Part shown: piece after piece, positions 48,204-59,545 of the stretch | Numbering within the stretch: position 1 is the stretch's first letter | How the letters are laid out: the number at the start of each line of letters is the position of its first letter | From: Polytrichum commune | Lineage: Eukaryota > Streptophyta > Polytrichopsida > Polytrichales > Polytrichaceae | NCBI GenBank assembly: GCA_950295325.1 | Contig: OX485805.1 | Location: forward strand, 15,735,501-15,799,500 | Length of the DNA: 64,000 bases | Direction of reading: 5' to 3' | Translations under genes and position numbers: made by a program | The notes under the pieces: model-generated | Database searches by the model: none | What the model was told of the DNA's origin: nothing | Seen by the model: only the letters and a program-made list of their open reading frames with translations

Positions 48204-49050
48204 TAGGGCCACTTCACACATGAGTCAAGAGCCATGACCAGTGGTGATTTTTCACAAGGTTCCTATCATGTCCAGGGACATGTTCATAAAAAAAAACATT
48301 TTCAGTGGACAGGTTCTTAGAAAATGAACCAGTTCTTGGACGTGTCAAATTCACTTTGGATGGGTTCTAAAAATAACATTTTTTTTGTTAATTTTTTCCA
48401 AAAAAAGTGGTACAAATATCAGTTACAGTATGTCATATATGACATGTGAATATAAGCATAATGTAATCAAACCACTAATACCCAATCAAAATATCAATCT
48501 TGAAGTACTTGATTCACTTGCATACATTAATTCATCAACCACAAAATTTAGAACGGGGTGGACTGGAAAGATGAGAATCGACAACAAAAGGCAGATAACT
48601 GACGAACATTGAAGGCATAAATTGTCAAGATCCTATTGTTTCCAAGTGCAACTAGTCACATGTCGACATCTTTCAGTTTTTTTGTTTGTTTTTTTTTCTA
48701 ATTTTTTATCATCATTGTAAGAGACTTATTTATACCTCTTGTGGGACGGGTATTTTCATTTTCAAACTGGTTTTGGGACGGGTTGTTTTTTCTTTAACCT
48801 TTCCATGGACGGGTGGTTTAGAAATTATGAGTTTTGGGATGGGTTGCAATTTTTTTTGCCTTTCAATTCAAGGTTTTTGGACGTGGACATGCAAAAACTT
48901 TGTGAAAAATCAGCCCTGGCCATGACCTTGTAATGGTGAGGACCCTTGACTCTCATCCAAAGGCCGTACCATGGGGGTTGGGAAAGTTGTTTTATGTAGT
49001 CACGGGCCCTTGAGCTTAGTGTGAAATAAGAATGGACCATGTTGCGGGAC
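48204..49050. repeat. Dispersed repeat family B, split by a hAT-type insertion
   Basis: The left part (48204-48238) begins agggccacttcacacatgag. The right part (48919-49050) continues with ccatgaccttgtaatggtga and finishes near tggaccatgttgcgggacc. Removing 48239-48926 restores a sequence that aligns in reverse with 35862-36013. Confidence 0.8.
48239..48918. mobile_element. Non-autonomous hAT element, 680 bp, with perfect 8-bp target duplication
   Basis: The left end is CAGTGGTGATTTTTCACAA and the right end, read in reverse, is CAGGGCTGATTTTTCACAA, so 17 of the first 19 bases agree. Both sides are flanked by GCCATGAC (48231-48238 and 48919-48926). Ends of the CAGNGG type and an 8-bp duplication are the marks of hAT elements. 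Inside, the word ggacgggt or close forms recur several times and T-runs are common; there is no transposase. The element could have been moved in trans by a hAT enzyme. Confidence 0.92.
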
Positions 49051-49413
49051 CATTGTGTATTTTGTTGGAGGAAAAGAGGGGAGGATTTGGTTTAATATAA
49101 TATGTCTCAAACTCTAATAATTTGAGAGAATTACTTGGTGGTGCTTATATGTCCTGGAATTTGTTATGGAATCTACCCTATAATTTGTCTTGAAATATGT
49201 CCCATTGGGAAAATATTTAAAAAATCATGGTCTCCCAGAATTTGTGTCAAGCCTGACGCAAACCTCCCCCCTTGGTCGGAAAAAAATAGTCTAACATGGA
49301 GCTCAGATATCCCTCAAACTTACAACTGAAGTGGCTCTCACTAGAAAACTAAGAATCATGTAACCCAACCCAACCCAACCCTCGCCCACTCCCATGATAT
49401 GAAACTCAACAAA

Positions 49414-50134
49414 TAAGGCATAAGGTGCTAAAACCAACACCTATAAACGCCTTCCAATTACCAACACTCTACTACTTTGAAGCTTTTCTCATAGTGTAGG
49501 AGTGTATGGCCCCACAAAGTGACGCTTTTAGGTGTCATTAGTGGCATCACCTCATAGCGACCTCCACTTCCTCCATGTAGGGTAGGTAACGGGCTGCATT
49601 CTATCTCGGGTTGATTCAAGATGGGTTTAGGGTGGTTTTGTCAATGCATGTTCTAGCCATTCTATACACGCAAGGGGGGGGGGGGGTATAGCCATTCTAC
49701 TCACAAAGTCACGGAGGTAGGCCCACAAAGCACAAAGGGGGTTGGTACCAGGATGCAAGGTGATGGTTTTGCAAGTGAACTAGGCGGGATCATGGAGGTG
49801 GCCATGTGGCTTTACACACCGTTACTGGTTGATCTTTTGATCTAGCCTGGGTCTAGTACCCAACTATGTTGTGTTGGTTCTAGACAATGAAGGTGGGGGT
49901 CCGCATCATATCCAAGGTCGTCATACATGGGGGCTTATATATTGGTTTAAGAAAGCTAGTGGTTTTGACTTTGAATATTTATCGAATATCTAATTAAGGC
50001 TAAAAACATTGTTTCATTCTTTATAGCTATGTTTAGAACAAAGGTTAATATGAATATAAATATTTTTAGATCAACCATGTAGCCATATGTATGTGCAATA
50101 GCTTAACGTGTTGGTTTGAGCACCCTCTACCTTA
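49414..50134. mobile_element. Non-autonomous DNA element, 721 bp, copy 2 (inverted)
   Basis: This is the reverse complement of 38697-39439 along its whole length. It ends in caccctctacctta. A 13-base G run at 49674-49686 sits at the same place as the C run of copy 1. Confidence 0.85.
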
Positions 50135-50284
50135 GGTGAACATGTGACAAATCAGATGCTCCCAGATTGTAACCTTCCTACAATGCAATGATGTGCCTTT
50201 ACCTTGTTGATGTTCACTGTCATTGCAGATCTAAATGCACTTTGCAACACTGGAGCCCGTTCAACTACTTCGATCTTTTTTATG

Positions 50285-51105
50285 TGGGAGCACAATGCAA
50301 GGGTGTGGGTTGCCTTCTTTGGTGGTTTGCATCAATGGAAAAAAAATCATGATATATAAGGGAGAGAAATGTGACAATAAGGAGTGAGATTTGAACTAAG
50401 AACATTCGTTCCAGGGTTTCGGAATATTAGAGAGTGAGTGACATTACGGGGGTTGACATTATAGAGTTTAGGGTGTACTATATTTCTAAAACCATTTTCC
50501 AATGTGGTGCTATGTGTCACCAATGCCAAAAACTTACAATGTCAAACTGTCTCTGATGCAATATTATAATAGAAGATAGAAGATTCAATGTACTTTGTGG
50601 TATTTAGTGTCATGTGCATATTAGTGTCACTTACCCTATTTTGAGGTGTGTGCTAGGTTACACTAATAACCAACAACCTCCCTATTAGTGTCACATCGTG
50701 ACACTTGGCATTCAAGTGTGCTTACTATTAATTTGGTATGTGTATGCTCAATAATGTTGTGAGGTGGTATGCCTATGTTACACAATGGTCTATAATTTGA
50801 CTAAAGTGTACACATTTGACACTTGGCATTAGTATGTTCAAGAATATCTTCCTCTTGCATACTAAAATGTAAACACATGCAACTTGTCATTAGTATGCTC
50901 AATAATATCTTCTTCTTGCATTCTAAAACACAAAACTATCATCTCAAGCATCGCAATGTGTTGTGCTAAATGTCATAATATAATTACATTTTCACTTTAA
51001 AAAAATTCTTATGTTGATGAATAATATCATATTGGCAATTAGCAAATGTGACACTTGAGGCCTCTAGGCATCTACTATAGTGCACATGACACTAAACACC
51101 ATAAA
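50285..51105. mobile_element. Family A element, inverted relative to the 26-29 kb copies
   Basis: Inverted ends are tttgtggtatttagtgtcat (50594) and atgacactaaacaccataaa (51105). The outer part, 50285-50590, matches 29060-29250 in reverse (ctttggtggtttgcatc, aaccctgg/ccaaaaccctag type). Three near-copies of a cattagtatgctcaa-aatatcttc segment lie at 50830-50925. No coding sequence. Confidence 0.75.
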
Positions 51106-51159
51106 ATTTGTAGCATAATCAACATGCTACCATGCAACATGCATATATAAACAAGGGTA

Positions 51160-51620
51160 TAATTTTATACATGAGGCAATTTGTATTTTTGAGAATTTTC
51201 TTTATTGAATTGGGAGATCATGACACTAATCTGAGAGTAATTATATGTGTGGATGAGCATTTGGATATTCCTAGGCTTGTGCAAATCTAGACCTAGAATT
51301 GGGCCAAGAACTAATAGTGTGTAGTGTAGTATGTTGTTGGAACAAATCCATTACTTCAAAAAGTCCCTCCAAAAAGGAGCCTTATGGAGGAATTACCTCT
51401 TGCATATGAGCATACTTCTTATTCATGTAGCGAATACAATAGAGTTAGTCATGGCGTAGTCTACTGGGACCAAATTTAACTAAAATGAAGTAAATTGGTG
51501 AAGGGGGGAACGTAAATTAGGCACTTCATTGTCAATTTCATTTTAGTTTATTTTATGAATAAGGCAATTTGTATTTTTGTGAATTTACTTTGTTGAATTT
51601 GGAGACCGTGACATTGGAAA
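51160..51620. repeat. Direct repeat pair of about 65 bp, 375 bp apart
   Basis: The segment gaggcaatttgtatttttga..gaattggga at 51171-51228 recurs at 51557-51608 with a few changes. It may mark the ends of a small element. The stretch between shows no gene. Confidence 0.45.
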
Positions 51621-51654
51621 ATCTCACAATCCTTCATTCATTTAAGTTATTGTG

Positions 51655-51862
51655 TAGAAGAACCCACATGAACAGGATGATAATGAAATAGCATTCAGAT
51701 GAGAACCCCATCATATATGTCTTTAAACTACACTTGAAGCTCCATGACCACACAAAATCCAATCTTAATTCTCCATGGTTACATCCTTTCGATGAGTTTC
51801 AAGGGCCTTAAAGAACTCATGGTAATGATGTTTGGCCATACTGTAAAGTGGCCTTGAGTGTC
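51655..51862. repeat. Family B-like copy, empty-site counterpart of 53265-53697
   Basis: It aligns with 53265-53697 (ggatgataatgaaatagcat, actacacttgaag, ccatgaccac) but lacks the 228-bp insertion found there. Confidence 0.7.
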
Positions 51863-52684
51863 AAATTATTACATTAGTTACACACGGTTGTCAAATGTTA
51901 TAATTCTAGTGATTATTCCATTTTGAAGAGTGCGATATATTCACTTACATTATTCAAGGTTTTTAACCAGCTAAATTTCTCTAACCTTCTCAGGAATAAT
52001 TCAATTCACTTCAAAGGACAGTGCAAAGTAGACACAAACATCAATCTTGATGGTAGCACCTTTCCTACAAACTAGACTAACCAATGCTTGTGACATTTTC
52101 ATAACATGACCAACAGAAGTACAAAGGAATCCGTTACATGACCTTCACCGAGGATTCTGCTTTTTAGTGGCATTTAGCTGAATTATTGAAAGCTCTAGAA
52201 ATCAGCTATAGACATCCATTGGCATAGCTGAATTTTCACAAGCAAAATGGAATGGACACGAATTCAGTAATACTAGACAGCTTGTGACTGTCCATGTTAC
52301 TTGTGAAAAGTGAAACTGACACGAATTTGAAGCAAGCTTGGACCCCCTCTCACAACTTAACTTAGCTCTCCTCCAGGCATAGAATTGATGTAATGAAACG
52401 TACTAACCATAGATATGCAATCACAATGCAACAAAGGGCTGGAATCTTATGCAGGTCTGGAGAGTGGAATAAACAAATTCAGCTTGGAACAAAATTTGGT
52501 TCTCTATTTGAGATCCTGATCAATACAGACCCCATGCACTCAACAATGAAAAAATACAAGGGACTATGAGCAGTTAAGAGAAGAGGTAATGTCAATACTC
52601 TGTTTGCTACAGCTGTTAACTGTGAAAGGAGGTTTCCTCTCTGATACCACACCAACATCACATCACATCATTAATGATACCATC
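51863..52684 (-). other. Downstream flank of the MPV17 gene
   Basis: This probably includes the 3' untranslated region of the MPV17-family gene on the minus strand. No further exon or clear repeat is visible. Confidence 0.4.
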
Positions 52685-55142
52685 TCAACCCGCAGCTCCC
52701 ACCAAGGATTTTGGTGTTGTCAATCGATGATTCCATTGAATCCCATCTGAATGTTTGATCCAAGATAGAAGTGCGCTGTCCAGAAAACAGAAGCAGTTGA
52801 CAAAGAGCAACTGGTGCCTAACAGGCACAAATCGGAAGTTTGCCATCTGCAATTTAAAAACCACGTCAACAAGCTGAAGTACAACTTGGGTGAAACTTTT
52901 CAGGGACTGAATCAACAATTTAGCTTGGGTAGAGTTTTTCAATACCTGACTCAGCTATTCATGAAGCTGATGTTAGACAACCTCAGGGGCACATTACATG
53001 AGGAGCTTGAGGTCCATGGCCAGTGAAATCTAGAATCTCTCATTGATGGGAACTGCTTAACCCACCCCTCTTCACTTTACACTAAAGCTTGAGGGCCTAA
53101 GGGATCACAGAAGTATGAATGGATGAAACCCTACATGGCATCCTATGTGGCATGATATGTTTTTTTGTGATCTATTAGACTTCCCGTCAAGCCTGCCTCA
53201 AAGAGGCGGGTCTAGCACAAAACCAAGAGACGTACCATGACATTTCAAAATCTCGCAACCTCTGATGTACTTAATATGTAAAAGGGCCTCATAAATAGGA
53301 TGATAATGAAATAGCATTCAATTGAGAGCCCGGTCTTTACACTACACTATTTTGTCTAATTAATGTGGGTGGGAAATTCGTGTGGGTTGGATTTGAGTGT
53401 GGCCCACATTAACTTTATAATACTTGCCTTGGTTAACATAATTCATTTTATAGTACTTGCCTTGCCTTGAATTTTCATCCAAATATGCAGACGAAAAAGC
53501 CCACACTAATTTTTTACATCGGAAATTACAGTGTGGGCAATTGGGGATTAGTGCGGCCCACGCTAATTAGACAAAACAATGTACACTTGAAGGCCCGTGA
53601 CCACGCAAAATCCAATTTTAATTTTCTATGGTACGGCCTTTGGACGAGGTGCAAGGGCCCTCAAAATTTCATGGTCATAGTGTAAAGTGGCCCTTAGATT
53701 GTAGCACAATCCAACTTAGCATTCTATATATGGTTGGAGTAACTACAACATGAAGGAGATGTGCCTAATTCAATGTATGATCTATATAAACCAATATTTG
53801 AGTGGTGTATAAGTGGGTGTGAATTCAAGAACAGACACCAAAAAGAGATGTGTTGAAAAGAGGTTGGACTACATGCTCAAAATTTGTATACCAGATTTTG
53901 TTAACATAATTGGAGGAACCATGTGATTATTTAATAACTCACAAAATCTTAACTCTGACAATGAATAATATCTTCATGCGAGCTCCAAAAATTGTGAGGA
54001 TAGTGGCTACATGCACAATTTGGATTTGCTAATCATCTTGCACTTATTGCGTATTTGATATCCGACGAGAAGTGGGTGCAGAGAAAGGTGTCCATTTAAG
54101 ACCTGCTTACATTACGCAATAAGCTAACCTTCAAAGTCAGGAGCTAATCATGCTGGATGAGAAATTGACAAATATTTGCAACTGCAAGCAGGAAAAGAGG
54201 AGAAAAGACTGACCTGTACACACATCCAGAAAAGAGCTTCTGCAAATAGTGTTGGTAAATAATCGCGATGGATGTCCTGTTTCACTTGGACAAAAGGCTT
54301 CCCTGCAGCCAAACCCATGTAGAGGAAGAACGCTAGCAAATGCAGCGGTCCAAATAGTATTGTGTCTGCTAACAGTTTCGTGCTCACAAACCGTGGTGAG
54401 TTTGCTTCATACTTCAACTTCTTTGTGCACAGGTACTCCAGAAATTGGTACCTGTCAACATTCAACAGGGATAAGGAAATGTTAATTATAGTGACGAAGA
54501 TGGTGACACTACCCACAAATTGGAACAGGAGACAGTTCATCGCCATTTACAGTGACTATTTCAAACATAGTGAAAAATATTGATCAAGTATAGAATTTAA
54601 GAGTAAAATTCACAATATGAGAAATTTGTCTTTGAGCTGAACTGATTCAAAGAGGACAGTTGTTCAAAGTGCACAAAGTGAGTACCAAATTCGTATCCTG
54701 GATTATCACATCAAACTTGTCATCCCAGCTTATTATGTCTAAAGAACAAAAACCAGGTCACTTCGCAAAAATATTGATCAAGTTTTGTGTCTTGAAGTAA
54801 AATTCATAATATGAGAATATTGTCTATGAGCTGAACATATTTAAAAGGACAGTTGTTCAAAGTGCAGCAGTAGGCATCAAATTTGCATCTTGGATTACCA
54901 TATCAACTTTTTCATACCGGCTTATTATGTTTAAGAAACACAAAACAGGGAAACTCAAGTCACTTTGCAACAATGGTGTCCTAAAAAGGCCATCTCTGAC
55001 CAGGCATCTGAATTCCCCTCCTCGGAAGATGTCTGTGACGGTTTCTATGCAGAAAATAAAAACCAGGTCGCTAATCAAATCCTGTCAGACTGTTGTCAGG
55101 GATCAAGTTTCCTTTACACACTTGTGATTATTTTCTTCCTGC

Positions 55143-55182
<40 letters not shown>

Positions 55183-56498
55183 GAGTGTGTTGAATGTTGA
55201 TGATCATATTTGAAGTGGACAGTGGATTGATGGAGCGTATGTATGTGTACCAATAGTGACCAGTGGGAGCAACAAAAGCTGCACCAAAGATCCCGGCCGT
55301 GACCACTCTTCTCCAATCAAACCTTGTTCCAGTAGTCACAATTGCATGCATTCCAAAGCTGCTGCTGTCACCTCCCTGCAAGAATGTACCAAAACAAAAA
55401 CCCTTCAGGTTGTCAGTATCTCATGAATTCAATTCAGGTAGGCTACTGGCTACTTTGAAATGTCTCTTTAAGGTCAATCATCCGAAGGACGTATTCTGCA
55501 AAAAGGCCTGGTACTATGAACTCAATATAAACTTGATAAGGCACAAGAGAGTCATCATTTAAGTCAAGGTAGGATTTCAAAACTCAATTCAGATGATCTC
55601 AAGGACAACATTAACACTTAATCCTACACAATCAGGAAAACAAGGATTTGATTGTCTCAAATGAGAACCAGCATGCTGCAAAGAATTTACAGGCATGGGT
55701 GCATATCAATTTTGAAGCTAAACCTTGCTCTTTCCATGTATATGGGACTCTAATTCAGTTTGAATAAAGTATTCCTCTCAAACTGTCAAAGTTGTTCATT
55801 AATAGCTACTGTGTGAATTAAAAGGATTGAATAACAATGTAAACCAAACCTCCGACATGAAATTTCACACCTATCGAGAGCCAATTGTAAGCTGTTCCGG
55901 ACTCTTTTAACATTGACCATCTCATGATTTATGGTTGCTTTCAACTGCTTGCAATGGTCTCTGAAAGGTGGTTGCAATAGTCCAAATTTAGGAATCACTG
56001 GCGACAAACCCTAATTTCTGTTTCGAGTTTACAGCGATGATTGTATCAGTGTCAGCGGAATTTCAAGCAATCATACTTAGGTTGGAATTCTAAGTACTGA
56101 AAACACTCCGGAGTATAGAAAGCATTTCTGACTCCGACTAACAAGCAACTGCGTCTGAGATTTGCTTCATCATGGACAGGATACTTACTAACCAATGCAC
56201 AATGTCTTCTCTGTTATTGCATGGATTAAATTAGTCAGAAGGAATGCAGAAGGCATTCGAAGCATGATACATCAGTGCACCATGGACAACAAGCAGAAGT
56301 TCACACCGTTTGTCTATAAGCACCGTGACTGCTTTTGCTTCCTCGAGGCTGGTTCCGAGAATCGTGAATAAGGATTTGTGCCATCATGTCACCTAAAGAC
56401 CACAGAACTCCTGATGTAACCATTTGAGTGCGCAAAGGTTGCTCTGTCAAGCTCTTTTGATACCAATCCCATGTACTCTTCAAACTAACAGATGTCAT
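52685..56498 (-). CDS. MPV17/PMP22-family membrane protein, four exons
   Basis: The exons are 56498-56307, 55375-55251, 54451-54214 and 52846-52685. All have GT-AG borders and join in frame to 238 residues, near the family size. The first ATG follows an in-frame TAG 30 bases upstream. Family features in order are: WDWYQKSL..P (10-21), VTSGVLWSLGDMMAQ (27-41), DWRRVVTAGIFGAAFVAP (84-101) with HYWYQFL (104-110), then ADTILFGPLHLLAFF in exon 3, and the signature NFRFVPVRHQLLFVN (188-202). The protein should be an integral membrane protein with about four helices, in the peroxisomal or mitochondrial inner membrane; which one cannot be told. Family members affect membrane permeability. A Ser-rich stretch (about 55-72) lies between helix 1 and the DWRR motif. 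The introns are long (931, 799 and 1367 bp) and hold repeats. Confidence 0.9.
52847..54213 (-). other. MPV17 intron 3, filled with transposable elements
   Basis: It holds a family B repeat (53060-53697), a nested small MITE (about 53350-53578) and a family C repeat (53755-53935, opposite strand). A hairpin resembling the family B stem lies at 53180-53225 (cgtcaagcctgcctc against gaggcgggtctagcac). Confidence 0.75.
53350..53578. mobile_element. Small MITE nested in a family B repeat
   Basis: Its ends are ttttgtctaattaatgtggg and cccacgctaattagacaaaa, an inverted pair with one mismatch. It is flanked by TACAC on both sides (before 53350 and at about 53582). The related copy at 51655-51862 lacks it and shows a single TACAC at that point. 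An internal 30-bp segment ending acttgccttg is duplicated. Confidence 0.8.
55148..55180. repeat. (GA)n microsatellite in MPV17 intron 2
   Basis: About 16 GA units. Read on the gene's strand it is a CT run downstream of the exon 2 donor. It creates a spurious Ser-Leu open frame. Confidence 0.95.
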
Positions 56499-56767
56499 GT
56501 CAAAATTATCCTTCTCCGGAACTCCCTAATCATTCAAAACCCTAACACCTGAGTTTCTTTCAATGCATGATACTAATCATAAATTACTTTGATCGATTCT
56601 TGAATGCCCTACGACATGGAACATTTAACCAATCTCTATTGCAAAAAATGTGCAAGGATGGGGTGCCCTTATTTTTCCACTTGTGCATTATGTTTTCAGA
56701 GTGATCGAACAGGTGTCATGAGAAACCTTTGAGTATACGGTAGGAATCAGAATTATCGTCAACACAT

Positions 56768-56793
56768 GCATCATCATCATCATCATCATCATC
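56768..56793. repeat. (CAT)n microsatellite upstream of the MPV17 gene
   Basis: Eight or nine CAT triplets lie about 270 bp upstream of the MPV17 start codon. Confidence 0.95.
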
Positions 56794-56859
56794 CTAATTC
56801 CCACTCTTATGCCTCCAGATGTCCTCAATACGTTTCGAGTCTCTTCGAACATGCTCACT

Positions 56860-57780
56860 CTAAAGTCTTCCTCCATTACTGCATGTGGTTCTTATGGCAT
56901 TGTTGTTGCAAATGGGACTTAGGAAAAACCCTAATTTGGCAACATTTCCTCTTCTTTCCCATCCTTCTGTCAAGACTGTTAGGAAAACAAACATTGGATC
57001 TCTCTGTTGACATCACCCTGCCATGTGACACCCCACAAGTCTTCCTCCGAATGATTGCATATTTTTCATAAGCCATTGTTGCAAATGGGAGTTAGAGAAA
57101 CCTTAATTTCTTACATATCCTCTTCGTCTCCATCCTTCTGTCAAAATAGAACATCCAATATCCTCTGAGGACAGCACCCTGCCATGTGACAAGATGCTTC
57201 ACTCTGGTTTCCTTCAACTCTGCCAATCCTCTGGAGATTAAATGAGTAATATCAACCTTTTTGTGAGCTTGATCACTTATATAACGAAGTTAACATTCTG
57301 TAAACCCTAAAACTCTTGCTCCGAACAAGTTCATATGTTCATATGCCATTGTTGCAGATGGCACTTGAAGAAGCCTTACTTTCTTACATTTCCTCTTCTT
57401 TTCCATCCTTCTGTCAAGACTGCTAAGATAACAAAAACTGGATCTCCCTGCCATGTGCTTCACTCTGTTTTTCTTCAACTTTGCGAGTCCTCCGGAGATC
57501 AAAATGAGTGATGTTGGCCTTTTCGCGAGATTCATTTCTTATACAATGAAGCCAACATTATACAAACCCTAAGACTCTTCCTCTGAATGTTTGCATTTAT
57601 ATCTTAAGCCATTGGTTCCAAATGTCGATCAAAGAAGCATTAATTCCATGCCTTTATTTCCTCTTCTTTGTGTCAATCCTTTGAAGTCAACCCTGATATC
57701 ACTCTGGCACATGAGTTGCATTCTGCTTTTCCTTCAATTCCTTATAAATTGCTGCTAGCTTGTGGCTGTGATTGTGTTCG
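56860..57780. repeat. Diverged tandem repeats of 175-275 bp upstream of the MPV17 gene
   Basis: The word gccattgttgcaaatggg or close forms occurs near 56898, 57073, 57347 and 57609. Each is followed by ccttaatttcttac or similar, then cctcttct..ccatccttctgtcaa and caccctgccatgtgac. Spacings are about 175, 274 and 262 bp. Basic frames on the minus strand (DRRMxKKRKC) are reading of this repeat, not genes. Confidence 0.75.
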
Positions 57781-59309
57781 GGCTCGCTTTCAACCCAAAC
57801 TACGATTTTGCTCGTTTACACACAACTATTCTTGTAGTTGAAGAGTGGATTAACCCTCAAATTGTCGTTTCTTCTATGTAGAGTGAAGACAAACACTTAT
57901 TTATGGGAAGTTTATCTAAGAGTGGTTGTCTCCTACAAATCCTCCCCCATGCTTTTGCCTTGAAGTTCTCTCTTGGGGTCACAGAGTAACTACAAAGAAC
58001 ATCATAGAATCACAGAAGGTAAAGTGCAAGCATCACAACTACACGGACTGATTATCCCAATTAGTGCATGCTACCATTCACAGGTACTCGGTGCAATAAC
58101 ATCTTACTCAAGAGTTCAATTTATACTAGCAAAAGTTCAAAAGGTTGTTTGGACATTATAGAACATAAATGACTTTGCTTGGTAAAATATTACATTCTCA
58201 TTACATAGTTATAGCATTGCGTAACTCCAAACATTAACATGCACTAATTGGGATAATTAGTGTACTCCCAACTAACTTTTTACATCTTAACTGTAGTTGG
58301 GCAAGTAATTAGAGTAGTTGTGATTATGGTTGTCACCAATATGTATCTTATCCCTCATTATCCCTCAAACTAAATCCAAAGAAAGTGAACTACACACACC
58401 AACCACCAAAACAATGGTTGTGTGTAAGGTGGATGCATGTTATTCATACACTTTTCTCTTTGCACCCGCTTCGTACAATATGAAACATGCAATTAGTGCA
58501 AGATGATTCACAAATCCAAATTGTGTGTGTAGCCATTTGTCTCATGATTTTTCAAAGCTTGTATGAATCTCTTATTCATTATTCTTGTGCTCTTTGAATG
58601 GTCATATAATCCCCCCCATAATTTTTTTATTTTAAATTAAAATTAAATTATCGAGCCAACAATGGTCAGCATATTTTGAGAATGTAGTCCAATCCTTTTT
58701 TAACATGTCCTTTTGGTCTCCATTCTTAGATCCACACTTGACCACATACCACTCAAAACTAGGTGTTTGATTAAGTGTAAAGTTTGATTAAGAGATCATG
58801 TCTATCTTAGACTCACCTTCAAGAGTTGTCACCTTGTCCAAAAAACTTGGAGATATGTCATCAACATTATTTGGTTGTCTCTCTCAAAGCTTTCTAACCA
58901 TGATCCTTGAAAAACTAGGTCCATCACAAAGTATTTACTTTTTGTCCAAATTAAATTTGCATATGCCAAATTTGTGTTCATGATGACCACAACGGATTTT
59001 ACATTGAAATTACTTTTCGCCACTCTAAATGTTGAACCAAACATCACTCTACAATATTGTTGGTGACAATTTGCAACATCCAACAATATAGTGGATGTCC
59101 GATTCAAGTCATAGTCCCCCCAATTGTTGTTTTTTTGGCAAGTGTGGCCTTTGAGTAAGGAATGTGAGCCTAGGAGGGACAATTTTCCTAATCAATTACT
59201 AATATATGACACTGTTAGGTTTGCATTCCAACATTGATAGACATCTTAAAAGTTTGACCACTTTATAATTGGTGTCCCTTTTGGTCTCACATAATGGAGA
59301 CAATGCACA
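57781..59309. other. Intergenic DNA with a family C copy
   Basis: Family C lies at 58610-58790. The word gcattgcgtaactccaaa at 58214 recalls the arm of the MITE at 16774. No gene is supported. Confidence 0.45.
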
Positions 59310-59545
59310 GAGAGAGGTAACTATCACAGACAAGCGTAAGTATCATCCATCCAACATAAAAACTTATCCCTATAGATTGGTGGTTGATTCATCTCTAATG
59401 ACTTGGACTAGCTTAATGCAAGGTTTTTAAAGCTAGTTCTGGACTCAACTTATCCAAGAATACTCAACATAGGGTTGCATATATTTTGAGAGCTTTCATG
59501 TTGGATGAATAAGAGGTCGCTCATATGCAATAATTCCCTCTCTCC
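59310..59545. mobile_element. MITE of about 240 bp, copy 2
   Basis: Inverted ends gagagaggtaactatcacag and the right end gcaataattccctctctcc match the copy at 36194-36431, including catccaacataaaaact and catgttggatgaat. Arms are more diverged than in copy 1. Confidence 0.75.

Noticed and set aside
55103-55316. Frames with Ser-Leu runs next to MPV17 exon 2
   Set aside because: They read through the donor site into the (GA)n run of intron 2.
56876-57535. Basic frames with DRRMxKKRKC repeated
   Set aside because: They follow the tandem DNA repeat upstream of the MPV17 gene and share no conserved start or end.
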